Part shown: piece after piece, positions 24,288-32,108 of the stretch
How positions within the stretch are numbered: the stretch's first letter is position 1
Layout of the letters: each line of letters opens with the position of its first letter
From: Muribaculaceae bacterium
GTDB lineage: Bacteria > Bacteroidota > Bacteroidia > Bacteroidales > Muribaculaceae
Assembly (NCBI GenBank): GCA_017621055.1
Contig: JAGATX010000027.1
Span: forward strand, 91,551-129,490
DNA: 37,940 bases
Direction: 5' to 3'
Notes under the pieces: model-generated
What the model was told of the DNA's origin: nothing
What the model saw: only the letters and a program-made list of their open reading frames with translations
Databases searched by the model: none
Translations under genes and position numbers: made by a program

Positions 24288-25385
24288 TTACTGAATTACT
24301 GCGCCGCGAATTGTTGCGGTGGTATCGACACCGCTCTTGATCTCGATATTCATGCCGTCGCTCATGCCCGTCTCTACAGCAACGCGGTTGTATGTGGCCG
24401 TAGCGGCGGCGGTATCGGCAACGACATATACATAAGCGCTGTCACCGGCAAATTCCACGCAGCTCTCCGGCAGAGTGATGACGTCGGCGGCCGACGACAG
24501 GGCTACTGTGGCGTTGGCGCTGTACCCGGCACGGAGCGCCGACACATCGTCGACATCAAGCGCCGCCTTGATTTCAAAGGTATTGGCGCCGCCGGAGTCG
24601 GCACCCTTGGGCGAGATGTATTCTATCGTTGCCGTGGGCGTCAGGTCGGGCACGGCGCCGATGACAATGCGCATGGGCATGCCTACATGGAGCATACCTA
24701 CCTCTGTCTCGTCGACGTTGCCGCGGAAGATGAGGTTGTTCATATCGGCGATGGTGGCTATGGTGGTGCCGTCGTTGAAGGTGTTGCTCTGTATCACCGA
24801 GCTGCCCACCTTGACCGGGACATCAAGCACAAGCCCCGTGATGGTTGCGCGAACAAGAGTGTTGCTCTCCGAGGCGTTATAGCGCGACACACCCTCGCGG
24901 ACGATATTGAGGGCGTCGGCGGCCGCGGCGGCCTCCTCGCGGGCGGCGCGGTAGTTGCGTTCGGAAGTCTCGTACTCCTCGCGCGATATCACGCGGGCGG
25001 CATAGAGGGCGCTGTCGCGCGCATAGAGCGTGCGCCGGTTGTCGAGGTCGATATTGGCGGTATTGAGGCGGTTCTGCGCCGACGACAGCTGTGAAGCCTC
25101 CGGCACAACCTGAATTCTGGCGATGACATCGCCGACACTCACATGCTCGCCGGCCTCGACAAGCACCTCTGTGACTATACCCGATATCTGGGGCTTGATT
25201 TCTATCTCGTCGCGCGGCTCTATCTTGCCGGTAAGCACCGTGTTGCGCTCTATCGACCCAACGGTGGGACGCACGGTGCCGTACTGCACCTCCTTATCCT
25301 GCGAATTCTTATAGAGGAAGAAGAACGTACCGACAAAAAGCACTCCCAGGAGCACCCACATCGCTATCTTAAAAAACTTTTTCAT
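24288..25385 (-). CDS. Efflux periplasmic adaptor (MacA/HlyD-like)
   Basis: A 365-residue membrane fusion protein. A single N-terminal helix (FKIAMWVLLGVLFVGTFFFL) anchors it. Lipoyl-type halves flank an alpha-helical hairpin: VLTGKIEPRDEIEIKPQISG, IVTEVLVEAGEHVSVGDVIA, then hairpin residues about 95-165, then GLVLDVPVKVGSSV. Beta-barrel and membrane-proximal domains follow. It links the inner membrane permeases to the TolC-like channel. There is a 43-base gap from the upstream permease, the largest in the operon. Closest in layout to MacA; the exported substrate is not evident. Confidence 0.9.
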   Translation of the reverse strand: MKKFFKIAMWVLLGVLFVGTFFFLYKNSQDKEVQYGTVRPTVGSIERNTVLTGKIEPRDEIEIKPQISGIVTEVLVEAGEHVSVGDVIARIQVVPEASQLSSAQNRLNTANIDLDNRRTLYARDSALYAARVISREEYETSERNYRAAREEAAAAADALNIVREGVSRYNASESNTLVRATITGLVLDVPVKVGSSVIQSNTFNDGTTIATIADMNNLIFRGNVDETEVGMLHVGMPMRIVIGAVPDLTPTATIEYISPKGADSGGANTFEIKAALDVDDVSALRAGYSANATVALSSAADVITLPESCVEFAGDSAYVYVVADTAAATATYNRVAVETGMSDGMNIEIKSGVDTTATIRGAVIQ

Positions 25386-25428
25386 CGCCTTTGGTTGTTA
25401 TGTTATTTCTAATTTACTAATTTCATGA

Positions 25429-26676
25429 TTATTTTGCCCTCATGGCCTCTACGGGCTTGATGCGCAGCGCCTTGACGGCCGGCAGCGTGCCGGCCAGCGA
25501 CCCAAGCAGGATGAATACGCCGATAATCGACACCGCCACGCCGAAGGGCAGTTCGAAGCCGGCGAGACCCTGAAGCGGGTCGGCGGTGGCCTGGTCGATC
25601 ACGGCAAGTATCAGCGCGGCGAAGCATACGCCGGCGGCGCCGGCAACGGTGGTGAGCAATATGCTCTCGCACAGAACCTGAGCGGTTATCTGCCAGGGCT
25701 TGGCGCCGATGGCGCGACGCACGCCGAACTCGTGGGTGCGCTCGCGGACCACTATCCACATTATATTTCCCACACCTATCACGCCGGCGAGCAACGAGCA
25801 GCCCCCGACAAAGAGCGCCAGCAGGCTGATGCCGAGGAATACCTTGTCGATAATGCTGAAAAACTCCGAAAAGTCCTGAAAAAAAGCGGCATCGTCATCC
25901 AGCGGATGGATGGGATGATTGAGGCGGATGGCGCGCATGATGGCGTCGCGGCTGTCGGTGGGCGTGGTGCCCGGACGCGCCGCGAAAATAAAGAAATGCA
26001 CGGTGTTACCCTGATTGAACGCCTGACGCATGGTGCTCGACGGCATGATCACGCTCTCGTCCACGCGGGCGCCTATGCTTGCCTCACCCATCTGCGAGGC
26101 CACGCCGACCACCATGAAGCTTATGCCGGCGAGCTGCACCTGCTGCCCCACGGCCTCCTCGCCGCCGAAGAGTTCGTTGGCAAGGTTGCGGCCTATGACG
26201 GCCACCTTGCGCGTGGCTGCTATATCTGAGGCGTTGATAAATCGGCCGCTGTTGATTATCACAGTATTGAGGCGGGGATAAGCCTCTTCCACCCCTATTA
26301 TCTGCGACCGTTTGGAGTGGTCGGCGTGCGAAACGTCGACACTCGCCCAGTTTATGGTGGAAGAGCTCTCGATATCAGGTGCCAGACGCCGTATGTTGTC
26401 GATGTCGGCAATAGTCAGTTCCCACGCCATACCCTTGGGGAAACCCCGGTAGGCCATGGTGGTACGCCAGCTGCTGACACCGCCTATGTTTGCGGCCAGG
26501 CCCGCGAACTCACGCCGCATTATCCCCTCGAAGCCTTGGGCGCCTCCCCAGAGCAGTGCCAGGATGGCGGTGCCCCAGAAGATGCCGAACGCCGTGAGGA
26601 ACGTCCGCGTTTTGTTGTGCGCGAGGGTGGTGATCGTCTCGCGCCATATCTCGTGGTCGATCAGTGGTATTCTCAT
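25429..26676 (-). CDS. MacB-like ABC transporter permease (second of pair)
   Basis: A 415-residue permease of the MacB/FtsX superfamily. The N-terminal helix ([20 protein letters not shown]) is followed by a large periplasmic domain (about 45-280). Three C-terminal helices follow ([60 protein letters not shown]). Between the first two is the coupling segment [19 protein letters not shown], which contacts the ATPase, and the end reads [13 protein letters not shown] as in the family. Unlike MacB it lacks a fused ATPase. It begins two bases after the other permease; the two probably form a heterodimer. Confidence 0.9.
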   Translation of the reverse strand: MRIPLIDHEIWRETITTLAHNKTRTFLTAFGIFWGTAILALLWGGAQGFEGIMRREFAGLAANIGGVSSWRTTMAYRGFPKGMAWELTIADIDNIRRLAPDIESSSTINWASVDVSHADHSKRSQIIGVEEAYPRLNTVIINSGRFINASDIAATRKVAVIGRNLANELFGGEEAVGQQVQLAGISFMVVGVASQMGEASIGARVDESVIMPSSTMRQAFNQGNTVHFFIFAARPGTTPTDSRDAIMRAIRLNHPIHPLDDDAAFFQDFSEFFSIIDKVFLGISLLALFVGGCSLLAGVIGVGNIMWIVVRERTHEFGVRRAIGAKPWQITAQVLCESILLTTVAGAAGVCFAALILAVIDQATADPLQGLAGFELPFGVAVSIIGVFILLGSLAGTLPAVKALRIKPVEAMRAK

Positions 26677-26678
26677 GT

Positions 26679-27899
26679 TTATTCGTCGCGCAGCGCTTCT
26701 ACAGGTTTAACTTTTATGGCCTTTAGAGCAGGGAACAGACCGGCGAGCATGCCCGCCACCACCAGGGCGACGGTTACCTGCACGGCAAGGCTGATGTCCA
26801 CCGTGGCATTGACAAAGCCATAATCCTCAAGGACGCCGAGACCGTCGACAATCTGAAGAATAAGCATGCCGAAAAATACTCCCATATAGCCGAACAGCGC
26901 CGTGATGGCCACACTCTCGCTCAGCACCTGGGTGAGAATGCTGCGCGGACGGGCGCCGATGGCACGGCGTATGCCTATCTCGTGGGTGCGTTCGCGAACG
27001 GACACAAACATGATGTTGCTCACGCCCACGATGCCGGTCAACAGCGTCAGCAGCCCTATTACCCACACGACTATCACAAGATAATTGCCTATCTGAGCGG
27101 AGGCTATGTTCTGCCTGAGGCTGTTCCACACCCAGACTGCCCCCTGATCGTCGGGATGAAAACCGTGGGAGCGCGCAAGGGTGGCGCGTACATCCTCCTC
27201 CACCTCCATGGCGGCGCCTTCGGTATCTACGCCCTCGACGCGCACCTCCAGCGACGACACGCGGTCATCCGAGCCGGTAAGAGCCTTGTGGGTGGTATAC
27301 GGCACATATGCCGATGACCGCCACCGGTGCGAATAAACGCCTACCACGCGCCACCCCAGACCCATGCATCGAACGGTCTCGCCTATGGCTGCGCTGTCGG
27401 TGCCGAAGAGTGTACCCGCCGTGCGCTCCGACAGCACTATCACACGGCGGTGCTCGTCGATATCGCGGTTATTGATAAAGCGGCCGTGGCTGAGCTCCAC
27501 GCGCTCCGACTGCTGCGACTGAGGATATACGGCGATATATCCGCAGTCGGCATACTCGGTGAGGCCGAATACCTTGGCGGTGTCGACACGAGCATAGGCC
27601 ATGGCGCTGCTCACGCGGCTGTTCTCATGTTCCAGCCTGCCGATGTCGGCCGACCGCAGCTCTATCATACGTCCCTGCTTGTAGCCGTTATAGGGCATGG
27701 TAGTATAGTCGCCCCATATCTGCATTTTGTTTGAGGCCATCGAATTCGAGCTGTCTTCGAACGAATTCACGGTGCCGCGCGCCGCACCCAGCAGCAGGAT
27801 GAGCATGAACACACCCCACGCCACCGATATGCCCGTGAGGAACGTGCGCAACCGGTTGCAGCGTATAGTCTGCCCTATTTCGCGGAAGAGATCAAACAT
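26679..27899 (-). CDS. MacB-like ABC transporter permease (first of pair)
   Basis: A 406-residue permease with the same architecture as its downstream neighbour: an N-terminal helix (FLTGISVAWGVFMLILLLGA), a MacB-type periplasmic domain, the coupling segment VRERTHEIGIRRAIGARPR and an ending KAIKVKPVEALRDE. The two permeases share order and motifs but differ clearly in the periplasmic domain, as expected of an old duplication that now forms a heteromeric pump. Its start overlaps the ATPase stop by eight bases. It acts in the inner membrane together with the ATPase, the adaptor and the TolC-like channel. Confidence 0.9.
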   Translation of the reverse strand: MFDLFREIGQTIRCNRLRTFLTGISVAWGVFMLILLLGAARGTVNSFEDSSNSMASNKMQIWGDYTTMPYNGYKQGRMIELRSADIGRLEHENSRVSSAMAYARVDTAKVFGLTEYADCGYIAVYPQSQQSERVELSHGRFINNRDIDEHRRVIVLSERTAGTLFGTDSAAIGETVRCMGLGWRVVGVYSHRWRSSAYVPYTTHKALTGSDDRVSSLEVRVEGVDTEGAAMEVEEDVRATLARSHGFHPDDQGAVWVWNSLRQNIASAQIGNYLVIVVWVIGLLTLLTGIVGVSNIMFVSVRERTHEIGIRRAIGARPRSILTQVLSESVAITALFGYMGVFFGMLILQIVDGLGVLEDYGFVNATVDISLAVQVTVALVVAGMLAGLFPALKAIKVKPVEALRDE

Positions 27900-28605
27900 C
27901 GGTATCGGGGTTTTCGGTTGCGGCGGGGCTCCCGTCGGCGTCGACTATCCGGCCGTCGGCAATGTGGATAATGCGGTTTGTTGCGGCTCCCACGCCCGGG
28001 TCGTGAGTCACGATTATCACCGTCATGCCCTCGGCGTTGAGTTCGCGGAAAATCTCCATCACCTCGCGCGAGGTATGGGAGTCGAGGGCGCCCGTGGGCT
28101 CGTCGGCAAGGATAATAGACGGATTGGTGACAAGTGCCCTGGCAATGGCAACCCTCTGCTTCTGGCCGCCCGACAACTCGCCGGGAAGATGGTGACTGCG
28201 GTCGGCAAGGCCCAGCCGTTCAAGTTGCTCCATGGCGAGGGCGTTGCGCCGCTTGCGCCCAATCCCCTGATAGTACAGCGGCAGGGCAACATTCTCCATC
28301 GCGCTTTTGTAGCCTATGAGGTTGAACGACTGGAAAACAAAACCTATCAGGCGGTTGCGCAGGTCGGCGGCACGGTTTTCGCTGAGGTCGCGGATGGGCA
28401 GCCCGTCGAGAACATAGCTGCCGCTGTCGTAGCTGTCCAGAATACCCAGAATATTCAGCAGCGTCGATTTGCCGGAGCCTGACGCACCCATGATCGACAC
28501 CAGCTCGCCGCGTCCTATACGCAGATTGATGTCGTGCAGTACATGTAGAGGCACTGCACCGGGGTAGGTCTTGTTGACTTTATCTAATGTTATTATATCT
28601 TCCAT
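27892..28605 (-). CDS. ABC transporter ATP-binding protein (MacB/LolD type)
   Basis: A 237-residue ABC ATPase. Walker A is GASGSGKST (residues 40-48), the Q-loop is in FVFQSFNLIGYK, the signature is LSGGQKQR (144-151), Walker B is IILADE (164-169) followed by PTGALD, and the switch histidine is His201 in IIVTHDP. These features place it in the MacB/LolD branch that powers mechanotransmission-type exporters. It is the first gene of the operon ATPase-permease-permease-adaptor-TolC. No clear TAnnTTTG is visible upstream on this strand, so the operon promoter was not located. Confidence 0.94.
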   Translation of the reverse strand: MEDIITLDKVNKTYPGAVPLHVLHDINLRIGRGELVSIMGASGSGKSTLLNILGILDSYDSGSYVLDGLPIRDLSENRAADLRNRLIGFVFQSFNLIGYKSAMENVALPLYYQGIGRKRRNALAMEQLERLGLADRSHHLPGELSGGQKQRVAIARALVTNPSIILADEPTGALDSHTSREVMEIFRELNAEGMTVIIVTHDPGVGAATNRIIHIADGRIVDADGSPAATENPDTDV

Positions 28606-28824
28606 TGCGTTTTTTGCTGTTGGCTTCGGTTATATGACACACCGCGGCAACAGCAAATTACAGCGAATATTGATATTTAAAGTTATTTAACACGCAAAAA
28701 TCCTATTTGTGCCCTCCGCCAGCCCGATCCCACATTTTCCCGGCCTATTATCACTATCCAGACTCCGGCACTTCGTTTTCATAAAAAAAGAATGTAAAAA
28801 TCATAAAATATATTTACCGTCCGC

Positions 28825-28854
28825 TTGCGCTGTCGGTATTTTTGGTTACCTTTG
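28825..28854 (+). promoter_or_regulatory. Bacteroidetes promoter for the NagB-like/PIG-L gene
   Basis: TTG at 28825-28827, 19 bases, then TACCTTTG at 28847-28854, a perfect -7. The leader to the ATG at 28910 is about 50 bases. The remainder of the 304-base divergent interval (28606-28909) is AT-rich and shows no gene. Confidence 0.65.
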
Positions 28855-28909
28855 CGCATATAAACCTGAAACCTAAAAAACATAAACAACAAAATCACAT
28901 ACACCTTCC

Positions 28910-30895
28910 ATGAGAACCGATCTCACCGCTCAAATCAAGCTCGACCGAATTCCGCGCCGCTACTATGCTCCGGAAAGCGAAATCGAGGCCGCTGCACTCT
29001 CCCACAAGGAGAAACTCGACATGCGCATCAGCGAAACCGCCAACGACGGCGCCCTCGCTGTGGCACGCTACATTGTCAAACACATAAACCGCTACAAGAG
29101 CAAAAAAGGCAAATGCGTTCTCGCCCTCGGCGCCGGTGCATCGACTCACCGCGCATATGCCGAACTCATCAAACTCTATAAAGCCGGCGAAGTGGACTTC
29201 AAGGACGTGGTTGTCTTCAACCTCGCCGAGTTCTTCCCCCTCGTCCCCGAAGGGGGCGCCAGCACATTCGCACGCCTGAAGGAAATCCTCCTCCGGCACA
29301 TCGACATCGACCCCGCCAACGTCCACACCATCGACCCCGCGATCACCAAAGAGAACATGGCCGACTACTGCGGCGCCTACCTCCAGGCCATCGAAGAGGC
29401 CGGCGGCCTCGATCTGGTGGTCTGCGAAATAGGTCCCAACGGTGCAATAGGCTTCAACGAACCCGGCACCGCCCCTTCCAGCAGCTGCCGTCTGGTGGCG
29501 CTCGGCAACGAAACCCGCCATCTGGTAAGCTCCGACTACAGCGAAGCCCGCGAAGTGCCCGCAACAGCCATTACCCTCGGTCTGGCCGACATCGCCAAGG
29601 CCCGCCGCGTATGCACAATGGCATGGGGTGAAAACCGAGCCGCCATCATACGGCGCACCGTCGAGGAGAAACCCACCGTCGACGTTCCCGCTTCCCTCCT
29701 GCAGGGCCATCCGCACGTAAAAGTATTCACCGACCTCCCCGCCGCCGAAGACCTCACCCGCATAGCACAGCCCTGGCTCGTTACATCCTGCGAATGGAAC
29801 GACAAACTCATGCGCCGCGCCCTGGTATGGCTCTCCGCAAAAACCGGCAAACCCATCCTCAAACTCACCAACAAGGACTACTCCGACTGGGGCCTGGGCG
29901 AACTCATAGCCCTGTTCGGCTCGGCATACAACGTCAACATCAAGATATTCAACGACCTGCAGCACACCATCACCGGCTGGCCCGGCGGAAAGCCCAATGC
30001 CGACGACACCTACCGTCCCGAACGCGCAAATCCGTACCCCAAGCGCGTGATAGTGTTCTCGCCCCACCCCGACGACGACGTCATCTCCATGGGGGGCACC
30101 CTCAAACGCCTCGTCGACCAGAAGCACGACGTTCACGTGGCTTACGAAACCTCCGGCAACATAGCCGTCGGCGACGAAGACATGATGCGGTACATCATGC
30201 TCATGGACGGCATAGCACCGGAATTCGGCATCGACACTCCCGATTTCCGAAAGAAAAGTGAGGAAGTCCACGATTTCATCGCAGCTAAAGCGCCCGGCGA
30301 AGTAGACTCAAAGGACATCCGCTTCCTCAAAACAAAAATACGCCAGTGCGAGGCCCGCATAGCCTGTGCTTATATCGGCGTAAAACCGCAGAACGTCCAT
30401 TTCCTCAACCTCCCCTTCTACGAAACCGGCACCATCAAGAAGGGTGACCTCTCGCAGAAGGACGTCGATATAGTCAAGAAACTCATCACCGACGTAAAAC
30501 CCCATCAGATATTCGTTGCCGGCGACCTCGCCGACCCCCACGGCACACATAAGGTATGCACCGACGCTGTCCTCGCCGCTATCGACGAACTCAAGGGCGA
30601 AGAATGGATGAAAGACTGCCGCATATGGATGTACCGCGGCGCCTGGGCCGAATGGGAAATCGACCACATCGAAATGGCAGTGCCCATAAGCCCCGAGGAA
30701 CTCCGCTTCAAGCGCAACTCCATCCTCAAGCACCAGAGCCAGATGGAGAACGCCCCCTTCCTCGGCGACGACGACCGTCTCTTCTGGCAGCGCGCCGAAG
30801 ACCGCAACCGCGCAACAGCCCGCCTCTACGAAGGCCTCGGACTCGCCTCGTACGAAGCCATCGAAGCTTTCGTCGAGTACCATCCCGTTAACTGA
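28910..30895 (+). CDS. NagB-like domain fused to PIG-L/LmbE-type deacetylase
   Basis: A 661-residue two-domain protein, usually annotated glucosamine-6-phosphate deaminase in Bacteroidetes. Residues about 1-300 have the NagB/RpiA fold (KCVLALGAGAST, VVVFNLAEFF, EIGPNGAIGFNEPG). Compared with E. coli NagB, catalytic Asp72 aligns with Ala106, Asp141 with Asn177 and His143 with Ala179, so ordinary deaminase chemistry is doubtful. Residues about 375-560 are a PIG-L/LmbE zinc deacetylase, with VFSPHPDDDVISMGGT near 383-397 and ADPHGTH near 541-547, both intact. An amino-sugar N-deacetylase with a sugar-phosphate-binding N-terminal domain is a reasonable inference. Monocistronic, with its own promoter and strong terminator. 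Confidence 0.88.
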   Translation: MRTDLTAQIKLDRIPRRYYAPESEIEAAALSHKEKLDMRISETANDGALAVARYIVKHINRYKSKKGKCVLALGAGASTHRAYAELIKLYKAGEVDFKDVVVFNLAEFFPLVPEGGASTFARLKEILLRHIDIDPANVHTIDPAITKENMADYCGAYLQAIEEAGGLDLVVCEIGPNGAIGFNEPGTAPSSSCRLVALGNETRHLVSSDYSEAREVPATAITLGLADIAKARRVCTMAWGENRAAIIRRTVEEKPTVDVPASLLQGHPHVKVFTDLPAAEDLTRIAQPWLVTSCEWNDKLMRRALVWLSAKTGKPILKLTNKDYSDWGLGELIALFGSAYNVNIKIFNDLQHTITGWPGGKPNADDTYRPERANPYPKRVIVFSPHPDDDVISMGGTLKRLVDQKHDVHVAYETSGNIAVGDEDMMRYIMLMDGIAPEFGIDTPDFRKKSEEVHDFIAAKAPGEVDSKDIRFLKTKIRQCEARIACAYIGVKPQNVHFLNLPFYETGTIKKGDLSQKDVDIVKKLITDVKPHQIFVAGDLADPHGTHKVCTDAVLAAIDELKGEEWMKDCRIWMYRGAWAEWEIDHIEMAVPISPEELRFKRNSILKHQSQMENAPFLGDDDRLFWQRAEDRNRATARLYEGLGLASYEAIEAFVEYHPVN

Positions 30896-30914
30896 CCCTT
30901 TACCAAATACGCGC

Positions 30915-30950
30915 AAGCCGCCGGCCCCAACAGAGCCGGCGGCTTTTTTT
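30915..30950 (+). terminator. Intrinsic terminator after the NagB-like/PIG-L gene
   Basis: AAGCCGCCGGC and GCCGGCGGCTT form an 11-bp stem around a nine-base loop, with seven T residues at the end. Confidence 0.95.
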
Positions 30951-30976
30951 GTTTGTGCGGATTTATCAAATGAAGT

Positions 30977-31333
30977 ATGAGCGACGGCACGGAGGCCACC
31001 TCTTCGATGGCCGACAGACCGACAGTAACGTTCACGGCCGACAACATGCACATTGCAAGTGCCTTGCTCAGAGCCGACTATCGACGCAGCGAAGTCAGCG
31101 GCATCGACTTTGTGGAGGGTTCGGCGACTGCCATGAAATCCGTCACAGCCGAAAACACGAATTACCGCTACGATGGCTGCACGTTCGCCTGCGAAGGGCA
31201 TGAAATAGAGGTATACAACCTCGGTGGCGCCGTCGTTGCCCGCGGCGCCGACTGTGTATCGGTCCAGGCTCTCGTTCCCGCAGTATATATTGTAAAAATC
31301 GATAACCGCACATTCAAAATCACCAAGCAATGA
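30977..31333 (+). pseudogene. C-terminal remnant of a secreted protein with type IX-like tail
   Basis: A 118-residue open frame that looks like the end of a larger Bacteroidales secreted protein. It has no signal peptide, begins in mid-domain (MSDGTEATSSMADRPTVTFT, then NMHIASALLRADYRRSEV), and ends with a type IX-like sorting tail: IEVYNLGGAVVARGADCVSV, then PAVYIVKIDNRTFKITKQ. The in-frame codon just before the ATG region is a stop, and the strong terminator of the previous gene lies about 30 bases upstream. It has therefore lost its 5' end and probably its promoter. Its stop overlaps the ATG of the next remnant (ATGA), preserving a former operon junction. Confidence 0.65.
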
Positions 31334-31831
31334 AAAAATCTACACCATAGCCGCAGCGGCCGCGCCCTCTCGGGCGTGAAAAACGTGGAGTACAAGGACT
31401 ACTACGACATGAGCGGCGGCACCGTCGAGGTCCGTTATCCGCCCTATACCCTGTGGAAAATATCGGCCACGCAGAGTTTCGGCAGCCATGTGCGCCTCAG
31501 CCTCGCCCTCGACAATATTTTCAATTACAAACCCGAATATTACTATCTCAACAGTCCGCTCACCGCCGGAGCCACTTTCACCGCCGGTATCATCGTGGGC
31601 CTTGGCTGTCTCGTCGGCTCCTTTTTCATCTTTGCCAAGCAGTTGCGCATCCGCGCCTGGGGCGCAAATATCCGCATGGCCATCCCGGCAGTGATAGTGT
31701 TCTGGACTCCCGCGGAAATTCTCGGCCGCATGAACCTCTTTCAGGAAATATGGATAGCGCCCCTGCAGCATAAGACCGGGATGCTCATAATCCTCGGCGT
31801 TTTCGTGGCTCTGGCCGCCTCGCTTTCATAA
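31330..31831 (+). pseudogene. TonB-dependent receptor remnant fused to a membrane-protein fragment
   Basis: Three pieces in one decayed locus. From the ATG at 31330, a signal peptide MKKIYTIAAAAA can be read only if one A is restored to the A run; as it stands it stops after MKKSTP. An open frame from about 31376 then gives the end of a TonB-dependent receptor barrel: NVEYKDYYDMSGGTVEVRYP, PYTLWKISATQSF, LDNIFNYKPEYYYLNSPLTA. The roughly 2 kb in between are missing. Instead of ending, the frame runs into about 75 residues of a helical membrane protein (VGLGCLVGSFFIFAKQLRIR, AIPAVIVFWTPAEI, MLIILGVFVALAASLS) that I cannot assign. No function is expected. Confidence 0.7.
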
Positions 31832-31850
31832 GATTGACCTTTCACCTCGC

Positions 31851-31868
31851 TTTGAACGAATGTTCAAA
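31851..31868. promoter_or_regulatory. 18-bp interrupted palindrome, candidate operator
   Basis: TTTGAAC, four bases, GTTCAAA: a perfect 7-bp inverted repeat in the 277-base interval between the decayed locus and the receptor at 32109, about 190 bases upstream of the receptor promoter. The symmetry resembles sites bound by dimeric repressors; no regulator gene lies nearby. Confidence 0.3.
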
Positions 31869-32055
31869 CGACCGCCCGTCAGGACGGCGCCTCGCAATGC
31901 ATCTGCCTTTTCGGTGTCTCGTGCCGTTATACAGGTGTCGCCAGACTGACTCTCCGCCATTCACTGTGCATCCCCGCCACATCCGCGTCAGCGCAGCCCA
32001 TTAATTTTTTGTTAAGTTTATTTCATCGGTGCTAACGAAACTAAAAAATAAGTTG

Positions 32056-32063
32056 TATCTTTG
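32056..32063 (+). promoter_or_regulatory. Bacteroidetes -7 element for the receptor-lipoprotein operon
   Basis: TATCTTTG matches TAnnTTTG perfectly, 45 bases before the ATG at 32109. No clear TTTG at -33. Confidence 0.55.
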
Positions 32064-32108
32064 CAGCGATATTCATTATCACATAACTCCAACAAATCCA
32101 TAATTGCA

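Noticed and set aside
28895-30271. A 458-codon open frame antisense to the NagB-like/PIG-L gene
   Set aside because: Composition-driven shadow of a conserved gene; no domain, start context or promoter.
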